Shown piece by piece: positions 30,193 to 37,439 of a DNA stretch of 43,620 bases. The notes beneath the pieces were generated by a model. It was not told the origin of the DNA. It searched no databases and saw nothing but the letters and a program-made list of their open reading frames with translations. Origin of the DNA: Salinibacterium sp. Its GTDB lineage: Bacteria; Actinomycetota; Actinomycetes; Actinomycetales; Microbacteriaceae. The stretch spans positions 1-43,620 of the forward strand of contig SCSV01000188.1 of assembly GCA_004297555.1 (NCBI GenBank). Reading direction: 5' to 3'. The translations under genes and the position numbers were made by a program. Each line of letters starts with the position of its first letter. Position 1 is the stretch's first letter.

Positions 30193-30216
30193 CGCCCGGA
30201 AGCAATCCTCCGGGCG
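30193..30216 (+). terminator. perfect hairpin without T-tract
   Basis: CGCCCGGA-8 nt-TCCGGGCG, an 8-bp GC-rich stem in the short gap between the ejection-protein gene and the secreted protein at 30237. No run of T follows, so it may be a weak terminator, an attenuator or an mRNA-protecting leader rather than an intrinsic terminator. Confidence 0.4.
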
Positions 30217-30236
30217 GATCACAGGACCGCCCCGCC

Positions 30237-30599
30237 ATGAAACGTCTCGCCGCCGCTCTGCTCGCGCTGTGTCTGGCCGGGCCGGCTTTTGCCCAAGCGA
30301 TCAATTCGACCACCACCAACGGCGCTGTGGTCATCACGGCCGGCAACACGTTCCAGACCGTGCTGGCCGCGCTCGGCGCTCCGCCGGCGCAGCGGCGTTC
30401 CCTGACGATCGCCAACAACAACTCAACGGATAGCTGCTGGATCGTGGTCGGTGGCGTGCTCGGCAGCGCCACCAAGGGCATTTCAATCCTGCTGCTGCCG
30501 GGCGGCTCCTACACCCGGTACTACCCCTATGTGCCGGCGGATGCGATCCACGCGACCTGCACCACCACGAACGACACGCTTTACATCGACACGCAATAG
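30237..30599 (+). CDS. small secreted virion-region protein
   Basis: 120 residues. The signal peptide MKRLAAALLALCLAGPAFAQ cleaves after AFA (residue 19). The mature domain is about 100 residues, beta-rich (AINSTTTNGAVVITAGNTFQ, RRSLTIANNNSTDSCWIVVG, GISILLLPGGSYTRYYPYVP) with two Cys that could form a disulfide. It resembles small beta-sandwich head or tail accessory proteins of phages (IANNN...LLPGGSYTRY). Export role unknown. Confidence 0.7.
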   Translation: MKRLAAALLALCLAGPAFAQAINSTTTNGAVVITAGNTFQTVLAALGAPPAQRRSLTIANNNSTDSCWIVVGGVLGSATKGISILLLPGGSYTRYYPYVPADAIHATCTTTNDTLYIDTQ

Positions 30600-30609
30600 G
30601 ATCCGGCGC

Positions 30610-31425
30610 ATGAAGCGAATTCTTGGAGCCCTCCTCTCGCTCGCGCTACTCGCGGTCCCGCTCCATGCCGACGGCATTCAGAACCCGGGCGCGACGCTCA
30701 CGGCCGGCCAGCTGCCGGGCACTACGACCAACGACAATGCTTGCGCGGGGTGCGTAGGGCAGATCCTGACGTCGGACTGCCCCGGTATCACGACGACCGC
30801 CACCGTCACGATCACCATCGCAACCCCGGCCATAGTCACCTGGACCAGCCCGCCATTCCACAACACGGCGATCAACCAGGACAACTGCCCGATCGTCTTC
30901 ACGACGACCGGCGCGCTGCCGACCGGTATCACCTCGGGAACTACCTATTGGGTGATCGCATCGTCTATCTCTGGCAACACCTTCCAGATCGCGACCAGCG
31001 TCCCCAATGCGCTCGCCGGCACGGCGGTGGCGACCAGCGGCACACAGTCCGGTGTCCAGACCGCGACGGCGTCGGCAACGACGGCATCAGCAACAGCCAA
31101 GAGCATCGGCGGTTTGACAATCCCGGCAGGGGATTGGGAAATCTCGGCGTTATGCATGCAATATCCGAATGCCTCGACCACCTCATCGCAATTTGTCTGC
31201 AACCTCTCGCAGACCGATAACACACTAAACGTGACTCCCAGCGACAACATGGCTATCGCGATCATCGGAGCAGCAATGTCGGCAGGATCACAGAACTTTC
31301 TCCCAACCAATACTGGCAGATTTTCTTTCGCGACGCCGACCAATGTCTTCGCTGTCGTGCAGAGCACGTTCGCGGTCAACACGATGAACGCGGCCGCCAT
31401 GATCCACGCCAGGCGAGCCCGCTGA
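30610..31425 (+). CDS. secreted Cys-rich tail protein
   Basis: 271 residues. The signal peptide MKRILGALLSLALLAVPLHA has its probable cleavage at LHA-DG. The mature N-terminus has NDNACAGCVGQILTSDCPGI with several Cys, then an immunoglobulin-like stretch (ALPTGITSGTTYWVIASSIS, GNTFQIATSVPNALAGTAVA) seen in phage tail appendages, then a beta-rich C-terminus. It lies between the ejection proteins and the tail fibre, so a tail-fibre-associated role is likely. Confidence 0.7.
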   Translation: MKRILGALLSLALLAVPLHADGIQNPGATLTAGQLPGTTTNDNACAGCVGQILTSDCPGITTTATVTITIATPAIVTWTSPPFHNTAINQDNCPIVFTTTGALPTGITSGTTYWVIASSISGNTFQIATSVPNALAGTAVATSGTQSGVQTATASATTASATAKSIGGLTIPAGDWEISALCMQYPNASTTSSQFVCNLSQTDNTLNVTPSDNMAIAIIGAAMSAGSQNFLPTNTGRFSFATPTNVFAVVQSTFAVNTMNAAAMIHARRAR

Positions 31426-31431
31426 TCCCGG

Positions 31432-31441
31432 GTGCGTTGCG
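31432..31441 (+). promoter_or_regulatory. late motif GTGCGTTGCG, copy 4
   Basis: Seven bases after the preceding stop and 30 bases before the fibre ATG. The whole leader is similar to the leader at 19186-19228. Confidence 0.55.
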
Positions 31442-31471
31442 GCGGGGCGGCGCGCGGCCATTGTGGCGGCC

Positions 31472-33241
31472 ATGAGCATCATTCGCCGCGCCCTTCTCGC
31501 CCTTGTCATGGCCGCCGGGATCAGCCCGGCCTTTGCGCAATCCGCGCCTCCGCCGGTGCCGGCGCTGCCCGATGCCGAGCGCCGCACCACATACACGATT
31601 TCCGGCTCGACCTGCGCCTGCGCAGTCAACTTCGCGCTCTACGGCGACAGCACGGATTATGGCAGCTGGATCGAGGTCTGGCTCAACGGAGCGCTGATCC
31701 CGTCGTCAAGTTACACCATCACCAGCCCGACCGGTACGCTCGGCCTGATCCCGCGGCCGATCACCGACGCGATCCTGACGTTCAACAGCGCGCAGACCGG
31801 AACGGTGCAGATCGTCGGCGCGCGCCGGCCGCGGCGGGTGTCGCAGTTTGCCGAGAACCGCGGCGTTGCGGCGCGCGATCTCAACCAGGCGATCACCGAC
31901 ATCGTCGCGATGCTCCGCGAAACCTGGGACAAGACCAATGACATCACCGGCCGCGTTGTGCTGGCGCCGCCGGGCGAGACGCTCGCCATGCTGCCGAGTG
32001 CCGCGAACCGCGCCAATTTCGGCGCCTGCTTCGATAGCAGCGGCAACCTGACGACCTGCGTCTCGGTGCCGTCGACCACATTCTCGGCCGGCACCGGCAT
32101 CACCTTCACGGGCACGAACCCGACGGTGATCAGCGCCTCGATCATCGCCGCCAACTCGCAGACGGGCGATTACACGATCCAGCCCTCGGATTGCAGCAAG
32201 ACGGTCGTGATCACCGGCGGGCTCAAGACCGCCACCTTGCCCGCGGCCGGCAGCGTCACGTCGGGCTGCGAGGTGATCGTCAAGAACGGCGACACCACCC
32301 GCGGCAAGAAGACCTCGAACTTCCCATCCGACGTCAGCTCGATCCTGTGGCCGTTGCAGTCGGTCAAGGTAAAGGCCGTCGCCGGGGCCTGGGTCACCAC
32401 GTACAAGCCGGGCCGCTGGATTCTTCCGACGACCACCGAAGTATGCGTGCGCCAGGATGGCAGTTCGAGCTCGGACGGGCTCGGCAATGGCACGGTCGCG
32501 GCCGATTGTCTGCCGACCGGGCAGTCCGCCGTCATTCTGATCGGTCAGCAATGGGACGGCTCAGGCTATAGCGCCTGCAACATTGGTTACTACGCTGGCG
32601 GCACCAGCACGTTCAACGAAAGCGTGTCGATGACCGGTCAGTCGATCGGCTGCTACCTGACCTTCAACTGGCGCGGCGCGACCATCCACACCTCGAACGG
32701 TCCGTGCTTCACCGGCGGCGACAACGGCATCGCCATCTTCAACATGAACCTCGGCTTCGTGCCGATCCTGCAATGTAATATCTCGAACACAGTCGGCACC
32801 GGCGCATTCTACTGCCACCAGACCTGCATCTATGACGTGTTCGGGCTGTTCGAGTGGATCCCGAGCGGCGGCAACGACCATTTGTTCTTTGCCGATGCGC
32901 AGGGCCGATCGGTGTGGTCGATCACGGGCGGCAGCCTCGTTGTCGGCGACGGCGCGGTCAGGGCCTTCGATTCGATGTTCGTCTGTGATGCCCATTGCGC
33001 AGGTTTCCAAATCAGCGGGACCATTGCATTTTCCGCCAACGTGACCTGCAACCGGGTATTCGACGATTTCGGCGGCAGCTGGATGAATACGACCGCGACC
33101 TTCTCCGGGACCTGCACCGGCATCACCACGTCGCGCATTTCCGGCAACTCGACGCTGATCACGAACGGCACGACGATCCTGGGCGGCACGACCACGGCCG
33201 GCACCGGCGGCGCGGGTCTGGTCTGCACAAGCAAATGCTGA
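31472..33241 (+). CDS. tail fibre, T7 gp17-type N-terminus with signal peptide
   Basis: 589 residues from ATG 31472; GTG 31463 is in frame. Residues 1-23 (MSIIRRALLALVMAAGISPA, FAQ) form a Sec signal peptide with AFA cleavage. Residues about 36-165 match the T7 tail fibre N-terminal attachment domain (YGSWIEVWLNGALIPSSSYT, ARRPRRVSQFAENRGVAARD, LNQAITDIVAMLRETWDK). The distal part is a beta-helix-like receptor domain with about 20 Cys and a terminal Cys. A T7-type fibre normally has no export signal, so the combination is odd. No C-type lectin fold or variable repeat as in BPP-1 Mtd. Confidence 0.82.
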   Translation: MSIIRRALLALVMAAGISPAFAQSAPPPVPALPDAERRTTYTISGSTCACAVNFALYGDSTDYGSWIEVWLNGALIPSSSYTITSPTGTLGLIPRPITDAILTFNSAQTGTVQIVGARRPRRVSQFAENRGVAARDLNQAITDIVAMLRETWDKTNDITGRVVLAPPGETLAMLPSAANRANFGACFDSSGNLTTCVSVPSTTFSAGTGITFTGTNPTVISASIIAANSQTGDYTIQPSDCSKTVVITGGLKTATLPAAGSVTSGCEVIVKNGDTTRGKKTSNFPSDVSSILWPLQSVKVKAVAGAWVTTYKPGRWILPTTTEVCVRQDGSSSSDGLGNGTVAADCLPTGQSAVILIGQQWDGSGYSACNIGYYAGGTSTFNESVSMTGQSIGCYLTFNWRGATIHTSNGPCFTGGDNGIAIFNMNLGFVPILQCNISNTVGTGAFYCHQTCIYDVFGLFEWIPSGGNDHLFFADAQGRSVWSITGGSLVVGDGAVRAFDSMFVCDAHCAGFQISGTIAFSANVTCNRVFDDFGGSWMNTTATFSGTCTGITTSRISGNSTLITNGTTILGGTTTAGTGGAGLVCTSKC

Positions 33242-33251
33242 GGTAACCCCA

Positions 33252-33449
33252 ATGACAGTTCTCGTCTTCGTGCTCTACTTCGCTTGGCTGAAAGAGGGAT
33301 CAGGCAAGGTCGAGGAGACCTACAGCTACCCGACCATGCAGCAATGCGAGGCGGCGAAGGATCAGATGATCAAGGACAAGATCTATCCGAACGTGCCGGG
33401 CGGGCTCGTTTTCTCGCACGCGCTCCACGCCGAGTGTCGAGAGCGCTAA
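33252..33449 (+). CDS. small hypothetical protein
   Basis: 65 residues, MTVLVFVLYFAWLKEGSGKV.... A short hydrophobic N-terminus is followed by YSYPTMQQCEAAKDQMIKDK and two Cys (QQC, AEC), a pattern of small periplasmic phage or prophage proteins. AGG and GTAACCCCA precede the ATG, ten bases after the fibre stop. It ends in a 4-bp convergent overlap with the next gene. Confidence 0.6.
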   Translation: MTVLVFVLYFAWLKEGSGKVEETYSYPTMQQCEAAKDQMIKDKIYPNVPGGLVFSHALHAECRER

Positions 33450-33721
33450 CGCGGCGGGACGTAGCTGGAGCGCTTGGCCGGGTAATGGTCGTAGAACACC
33501 AACTGCCCGGTACGCTCGTGCTCTTTGCTGTCGGCGCACGGTTTCCCGTTGAGCCCATCCGGGTAATAGTCACAGGCCGGATAGAGCTTCGCCGGTTCTT
33601 CGTCCGGGGCCTTGACGCCATTCAGGTAGGGCATCGGCACTACGGTCAGGCGGGCCAGATACGGCGCGGTGGCGATAAACAGCAGCCCGATCGCGAACGG
33701 GATCAATTTTCTCAATCTCAA
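33446..33721 (-). CDS. minus-strand membrane-anchored protein (moron candidate)
   Basis: 91 residues if started at TTG 33721, which has AGGAGG five bases upstream; a GTG at 33727 is in frame. An N-terminal transmembrane helix or signal anchor (LIPFAIGLLFIATAPYLARL) is followed by a small periplasmic part with Cys (YPACDYYPDG, GKPCADSKEH). It stands alone in the minus orientation inside the late region, with its own upstream gap: the layout of a moron expressed independently. No family recognised. Confidence 0.55.
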   Translation of the reverse strand: MRLRKLIPFAIGLLFIATAPYLARLTVVPMPYLNGVKAPDEEPAKLYPACDYYPDGLNGKPCADSKEHERTGQLVFYDHYPAKRSSYVPPR

Positions 33722-33844
33722 AGCCACCTCCTAAAAATGAGCGGAACTTACGCTGCAACCGCCGATCGAGCAAGCGGGCTTCGTGGTGCGTTGCGATCGT
33801 GCCACACATAAGGCGAGGTCATCCCTGAAGCCGAGGGATAGACC
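33722..33844. promoter_or_regulatory. divergent gap with late motif and ribosome-site hairpin
   Basis: It carries the AGGAGG of the minus-strand gene, the late motif at 33786-33795 and, just before the endolysin GTG, a hairpin ATCCCT-GAAGCCG-AGGGAT (33821-33839) that hides the GAGGG ribosome site. No gene seen. Confidence 0.55.
33786..33795 (+). promoter_or_regulatory. late motif GTGCGTTGCG, copy 5
   Basis: Between the minus-strand gene and the lysis genes, where a new rightward promoter is needed; 59 bases before the endolysin start. It lies in the arm of an imperfect dyad (GTGGTGCG/CGTGCCAC) with loop TTGCGAT. Confidence 0.5.
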
Positions 33845-34420
33845 GTGGATATCGCCAAGCTCAAACAGGCAAATCTGACCCGCTGGAACGCCGCATCGAT
33901 CAAGCCGGAGCTGGTTGAGACGTTCGATCAGGTTGCTCGGCGCCTCATAGCCGCGAAGAAGCGCTATCAGGTCGTCGAGGATAGGACGCATGTTCCGTGG
34001 CCCGTCATCGCCGTCATCCATGAGCGGGAGAGCTCGCAGAGCTGGATGGCCTCGCTGGCGCAGGGTGATCCCTGGAATCAGGTCTCGATCCACGTTCCGC
34101 GCGGCCGTGGGCCCTTCTCGTCATGGGAGGCCGCCGCGATCGACGCGCTGGCCGTCTGCCCGCCGCACGCCGCCGCATGGGATGACTGGTCGATCGGCGG
34201 GGCGCTGACCCTGCTCGAGCAATACAACGGCCTCGGCTACGCCCGCATGGGCCTTCCGTCGCCCTACATCTGGGCCGGCACCGACCAGTACCACGCCGGC
34301 AAATACATCGCTGATGGCCACTTCGATCCGCACGCGATTGACCACCAGCTCGGCTGCGCGGGCCTCCTCGGCCGCATGACGCTCCTCGACCCCTCAATCC
34401 AGCAGGAATGGCACCCGTAA
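33845..34420 (+). CDS. endolysin, lysozyme-family
   Basis: 191 residues from GTG 33845. VPWPVIAVIHERESSQSWMA (50-69) with Glu60/Glu62 holds the likely catalytic glutamate. GDPWNQVSIHVPRGRGPFSS, LLEQYNGLGYARMGLPSPYI and HAIDHQLGCAGLLGRM match the lysozyme-family endolysins common in Bradyrhizobium prophages (COG5526-type). No signal peptide or SAR segment, so it needs the holin encoded next to reach peptidoglycan. Its ribosome site lies in a hairpin. Confidence 0.85.
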   Translation: MDIAKLKQANLTRWNAASIKPELVETFDQVARRLIAAKKRYQVVEDRTHVPWPVIAVIHERESSQSWMASLAQGDPWNQVSIHVPRGRGPFSSWEAAAIDALAVCPPHAAAWDDWSIGGALTLLEQYNGLGYARMGLPSPYIWAGTDQYHAGKYIADGHFDPHAIDHQLGCAGLLGRMTLLDPSIQQEWHP

Positions 34421-34430
34421 GGAGACTTCG

Positions 34431-34718
34431 ATGGACGACACGATGAAGACGATCCTGGCCGGCGTTGTGCGCCACGGCCTGACCACGCTGGGCGGCGCGC
34501 TCGTCACTGGCGGCTACATGGATTCGAGCAGCGCCACGGCCTTTGTCGGCGGCGGCATGGTGCTCGCAGGCGTGGCGTGGTCATGGTGGCAGAAAGAGGG
34601 CCAGGCGCGTGCGCTGGCGATCCTGGCGCGGATGCATCCGGTGGTCTCGGCGAACGCCTCCCACGAGGCGGCGGTCGCTGCCGCCCACGCCGCGGTCAAG
34701 GCCGAGGAGGCGAAGTGA
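34431..34718 (+). CDS. holin (Pam3-gp28-like)
   Basis: 95 residues. Two hydrophobic segments, about 6-27 (KTILAGVVRHGLTTLGGALV) and 36-52 (AFVGGGMVLAGVAWSWW), are followed by QKEGQARALAIL and a charged tail. This fits the small putative holin family typified by phage Pam3 gp28. It lies ten bases after the endolysin and before another exported protein, a standard lysis cassette. AAGGAG precedes the ATG. Confidence 0.8.
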   Translation: MDDTMKTILAGVVRHGLTTLGGALVTGGYMDSSSATAFVGGGMVLAGVAWSWWQKEGQARALAILARMHPVVSANASHEAAVAAAHAAVKAEEAK

Positions 34719-35242
34719 TGCGCACGCTCGCCCGAATCCTCCTCGTTGCCTTTCTGCCTGTCGCTGCTCTGGCAGGCGCTCCGGCGCAGGCTCAGACGAA
34801 ACTGACCGGCAACATCGTCCGCGACATCGCCGCGGCCAAGCCCAGCGCAAGCACCGACGGAGAGACCACGGTCGACAAGGCCATGGGCTCGTTCGGCCAG
34901 GAGGTCCGCAAGATCACCAAGCAGCTCGTCGACAAGGCCATCGTCGACGTGCAGGCCGCGCTCGACGACGCCACCAAGCACAACGACGCGATCTCAATTC
35001 CCTGCTGGCAGGCAAATCTCGAGCTGCTCAAGGGGCTGCCGAGCCAGTGGGAGACCCCGCCAGCCGATATCGGCCTTGCGCTCGGCATCCAGATCCAGCG
35101 CGACCTGCTGAACTCGATCACGGGCACCGACGCGAAGTCGCTGAAGGTCGCCTGCGCCGCACTGTGGGGTGACCAGCTGAAGATCGTGGCCAATGTCGGC
35201 GCGCTGCTCGGCGTGCGCATCGCCACCGGCGGCCTGTTCTGA
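34718..35242 (+). CDS. exported lysis-region protein
   Basis: 174 residues. The signal peptide MRTLARILLVAFLPVAALAG, then APAQAQ, cleaves near residue 26. The mature part is helical: NIVRDIAAAKPSASTDGETT, VDVQAALDDATKHNDAISIP, LLNSITGTDAKSLKVACAAL with two Cys. Similar exported proteins occur beside holins in Bradyrhizobium-type prophages. A role at lysis (spanin-like or envelope) is suggested by place only; there is no lipobox. Start overlaps the holin stop (TGATG). Confidence 0.65.
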   Translation: MRTLARILLVAFLPVAALAGAPAQAQTKLTGNIVRDIAAAKPSASTDGETTVDKAMGSFGQEVRKITKQLVDKAIVDVQAALDDATKHNDAISIPCWQANLELLKGLPSQWETPPADIGLALGIQIQRDLLNSITGTDAKSLKVACAALWGDQLKIVANVGALLGVRIATGGLF

Positions 35243-35250
35243 ATGCAAGC

Positions 35251-35284
35251 GAGCCGAGCTGTCGCCGTGAACGGCAGCCCGGCT
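35251..35284 (+). terminator. possible hairpin in 154-bp gap
   Basis: AGCCGAGCTG pairs with CAGCCCGGCT with small bulges, and an inner GCCGT/ACGGC stem follows. No T-run follows, so termination is doubtful. The rest of 35285-35396 shows nothing else. Confidence 0.3.
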
Positions 35285-35396
35285 CTAACCACCACGAAGA
35301 GAGGGCTTCATGATGGCTGCCGGCGATCTCAACACAACTTTGGGGCGAGTTCTAACCGCTTCTGTGCGCACCCGTGAAAATATCTGAGGTGCGATA

Positions 35397-35789
35397 ATGC
35401 AGCCGCAAGAGACCGGCTTCGACTGGTGGCACGCGTTGTCGGGGATGGTCGGCGCGGCGGTCGGAGCAGGGTCAACGTTACTGACCTGGATCATCCGAGC
35501 CGCGCGCATGGAACCGACTATCCGAGCAGAGATCGTAGCCGCCGAGCAACGCGTCGAGCAGAAGATCGACGACAAAATCGATCAGGAGATCGGTCATTTC
35601 CGGGAGACGCTCTCCGGCATGCGCGAGAAGATCAACGATGTCGAGCGCGAATCCGTCTCACGCGAAGAGTTCAAGGAATTCCTTCGGCAGCACCGCGAGG
35701 ACTTCCAGAAGGCACGGCAGGAGAACCGCGAGGACTTCGCCGAGCTGAAGCGGAACGTCGCGGAGATCGTCGGCGCTCGGAAGCATTAA
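35397..35789 (+). CDS. membrane-anchored coiled-coil protein (spanin or holin-accessory candidate)
   Basis: 130 residues. One N-terminal transmembrane helix (about 12-34: HALSGMVGAAVGAGSTLLTW) precedes a highly charged coiled coil to the C-terminus (EQRVEQKIDDKIDQEIGHFR, EFKEFLRQHREDFQKARQEN). That is the layout of inner-membrane spanins, though no outer-membrane partner lipoprotein was found. Last plus-strand gene before the convergent leftward operon. Confidence 0.6.
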   Translation: MQPQETGFDWWHALSGMVGAAVGAGSTLLTWIIRAARMEPTIRAEIVAAEQRVEQKIDDKIDQEIGHFRETLSGMREKINDVERESVSREEFKEFLRQHREDFQKARQENREDFAELKRNVAEIVGARKH

Positions 35790-35812
35790 CGCGGCGCTCA
35801 TTCGCGGTTAAT
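35785..35812. terminator. dyad at convergent gene ends
   Basis: ATTAAC-GCG, a 9-base loop, CGC-g-GTTAAT: an imperfect inverted repeat with one bulge that overlaps the stop codons of both converging operons. It could terminate in both directions, but the stem is not GC-rich. Confidence 0.35.
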
Positions 35813-35908
35813 TAAATAGACCGTAATGATCCATCCAGCGATGCCTGCAATCAGGCAGGCCAGCCAGTAATATTCGGGTAAAGGCGGTCTCATCTTCTCC
35901 TCGCTCAT
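35798..35908 (-). CDS. small membrane protein, 36 residues
   Basis: Starts MSEEKMRPPLPEYYWLACLI and ends GWIITVYLINRE. A single transmembrane helix (about 14-33). It is ATGA-coupled to the gene upstream on the minus strand, with GAG near the start. Last gene of the leftward operon. Role unknown. Confidence 0.55.
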   Translation of the reverse strand: MSEEKMRPPLPEYYWLACLIAGIAGWIITVYLINRE

Positions 35909-36129
35909 TCGCGCGGAGCGTCGGGGAACGGTTTTCCCGTCAGCCTGATTCCGGGCCAGAAGCTGCTAGTGGCCATCAGCCATCGTACATAGCCGCCATC
36001 GACTAAACACTCAGCCGCCGCGTACAAGGCATCTTTTTCCGGATCATCTCCTGATCTGAATCGACGAGGTAGGAGAAAGCGGTCATCGTGCCGCCGAGCT
36101 TCCTCATACATGCTTTCTGGCGTCATCAT
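35905..36129 (-). CDS. hypothetical protein
   Basis: 74 residues, starting MMTPESMYEEARRHDDRFLL, with DPEKDALYAAAECLVDGGYV suggesting a helical pair. Twelve bases after the GNAT gene stop. No family recognised. Confidence 0.55.
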   Translation of the reverse strand: MMTPESMYEEARRHDDRFLLPRRFRSGDDPEKDALYAAAECLVDGGYVRWLMATSSFWPGIRLTGKPFPDAPRE

Positions 36130-36141
36130 CCTTGCTCTCGC

Positions 36142-36612
36142 TCATTGGCCAGCAGCGTCTCTGGCGGCTGTCGAGCGAAGCGCCATTAGCGTCTCTTGCT
36201 CGCTGCCGTCGTAGACGTAGGCGCTCCGGTAGTTGCACAGGGGCTCAAAGCCCCATCGCTCATAGTAGCCCTTCAGGCTCGTCGACAGGAGGATCAGCGT
36301 CGCTTGTGGGCGCAGCTCGGCCAATGTCGCGTCAATGAGATCCTTCCCAATACCGCGCCCTTGGTGGCATTTCTCGACTTGAACCCAGCAGATATTGAAT
36401 ACACCCCAGCTCGACCAATCTACCGACCAGCATGAGCAGCCGACCGGCTCATCATCTACCGTCGCAACTAAGAAGCGCGGTCGCCAAGGCCCGTCAGAAA
36501 GCGCGCAACGCGCATCGGGATAGAACATCTGAGCGCAATGCGCGTCGTAATTCTCAGCGACGATCGCCGCAAGCTTCGGAATATCGTCTTCCGTGAGGGA
36601 CCGAATGCGCAT
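36142..36612 (-). CDS. GNAT-family N-acetyltransferase
   Basis: 156 residues. The acetyl-CoA loop QGRGIGKDLI (about 85-94) sits after strand WGVFNICWVQVEKC, preceded by MRIRSLTEDDIPKLAAIVAE and followed by LILLSTSLKGYYERWGFEPL, the full GNAT order. The substrate cannot be told from sequence. As a non-replicative gene at the end of the early leftward operon and AT-richer than the core genome, it is likely an accessory (moron) gene that modifies a host protein or small molecule. Confidence 0.88.
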   Translation of the reverse strand: MRIRSLTEDDIPKLAAIVAENYDAHCAQMFYPDARCALSDGPWRPRFLVATVDDEPVGCSCWSVDWSSWGVFNICWVQVEKCHQGRGIGKDLIDATLAELRPQATLILLSTSLKGYYERWGFEPLCNYRSAYVYDGSEQETLMALRSTAARDAAGQ

Positions 36613-36639
36613 AGGCTATCTCTTCGCGCTCATCGCTTA

Positions 36640-36900
36640 TCAACGGCGCGGCTTTAGAACTGCGCCGGTCCAAATTGTATCCCCGACAACTTCTTTGCGA
36701 TAGATAAGACGCTTGCAGCTCTCGCAAGTGACGTCAATTATTGCTGTTGTCTCGCATCCTTCAGGATCGCCGTAGTAGCCGGTCGAGATCTCGGATTCTG
36801 CAAACACCGAAATCATATCATCAGTCCACGGCGCGCTGCAGAAAACACAAAGCGGGCGTGCGCCGGGGGCAAATCCATTGATGTCATCTTTCTTCGTCAT
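36640..36900 (-). CDS. zinc-binding small protein
   Basis: 86 residues. Two CxxC knuckles (PLCVFCSAPW and VTCESCKRLI) 41 residues apart should bind one zinc. The middle is acidic (FAESEISTGYYGDPEGCETT). No family recognised; accessory region. Confidence 0.6.
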   Translation of the reverse strand: MTKKDDINGFAPGARPLCVFCSAPWTDDMISVFAESEISTGYYGDPEGCETTAIIDVTCESCKRLIYRKEVVGDTIWTGAVLKPRR

Positions 36901-36912
36901 GACGCTTCCTGC

Positions 36913-37083
36913 TCAAGATCGTTCATAGGATTCGGCGGCTATCAGATGTCCCCGCGCACGTTCCAGCAACTGCTCGATAAGCGCATATTGCCGCGTGCGG
37001 CCCGGATCAAGATCGCGCACGATCTCGGCCAGCTCAGTGACCACTGCGATAAGGTCTCGGGTTGCCTGTTGGCTGCTCTTCAT
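36913..37083 (-). CDS. small helical protein
   Basis: 56 residues from ATG 37083 with GAGG upstream; a longer start at 37113 is open. Helical throughout (DLIAVVTELAEIVRDLDPGR, YALIEQLLERARGHLIAAES), resembling a short dimerising protein. Unknown. Confidence 0.5.
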   Translation of the reverse strand: MKSSQQATRDLIAVVTELAEIVRDLDPGRTRQYALIEQLLERARGHLIAAESYERS

Positions 37084-37227
37084 GTCATCCTCGCTGTCGG
37101 TCAGCAGTGCCACTTGCGGCGTTTACCAGGACGAAGCAGCGGATGCACGGCGAGGGGCCGTATCCTCCTATACTTCCCTTTTCTTGGAGGTGTCGGTCGG
37201 GGCCACCAATAGCTCTGATTCCGCGTT

Positions 37228-37428
37228 CTAGCCGGCATCATCGCGCTCACCATTCGTAAGCGGCGGAATCCACGCTTCGGCGGCCGCCTTGGCATCCTTA
37301 AGAGACGCCCAGGGGCCGACCGAATCAACAGAAGGATCAAGTGGCCAAAAGAACCACTTCCCGCGTTCCTGAACGATCCCGCCAAGTTTTGAAGTATGCC
37401 AACCTGGCTCTTGTTGTTGCCAATCCAT
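37228..37428 (-). CDS. hypothetical protein
   Basis: 66 residues from ATG 37428, starting MDWQQQEPGWHTSKLGGIVQ. The pattern GWHTSKLGGIVQERGKWFFWP...ASLKDAKAAAEAW fits a small family of phage proteins that pair a beta-hairpin with a helix. AGGG lies about nine bases upstream. The gap 37084-37227 downstream holds no gene I can support. Confidence 0.6.
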   Translation of the reverse strand: MDWQQQEPGWHTSKLGGIVQERGKWFFWPLDPSVDSVGPWASLKDAKAAAEAWIPPLTNGERDDAG

Positions 37429-37439
37429 ATTCGCAATCC

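Noticed and set aside
31472..33241. Diversity-generating retroelement as in BPP-1
   Set aside because: The capsid genes resemble BPP-1, so I looked for a reverse transcriptase, a template repeat and a lectin-type variable end. None is present and the fibre ends differently.
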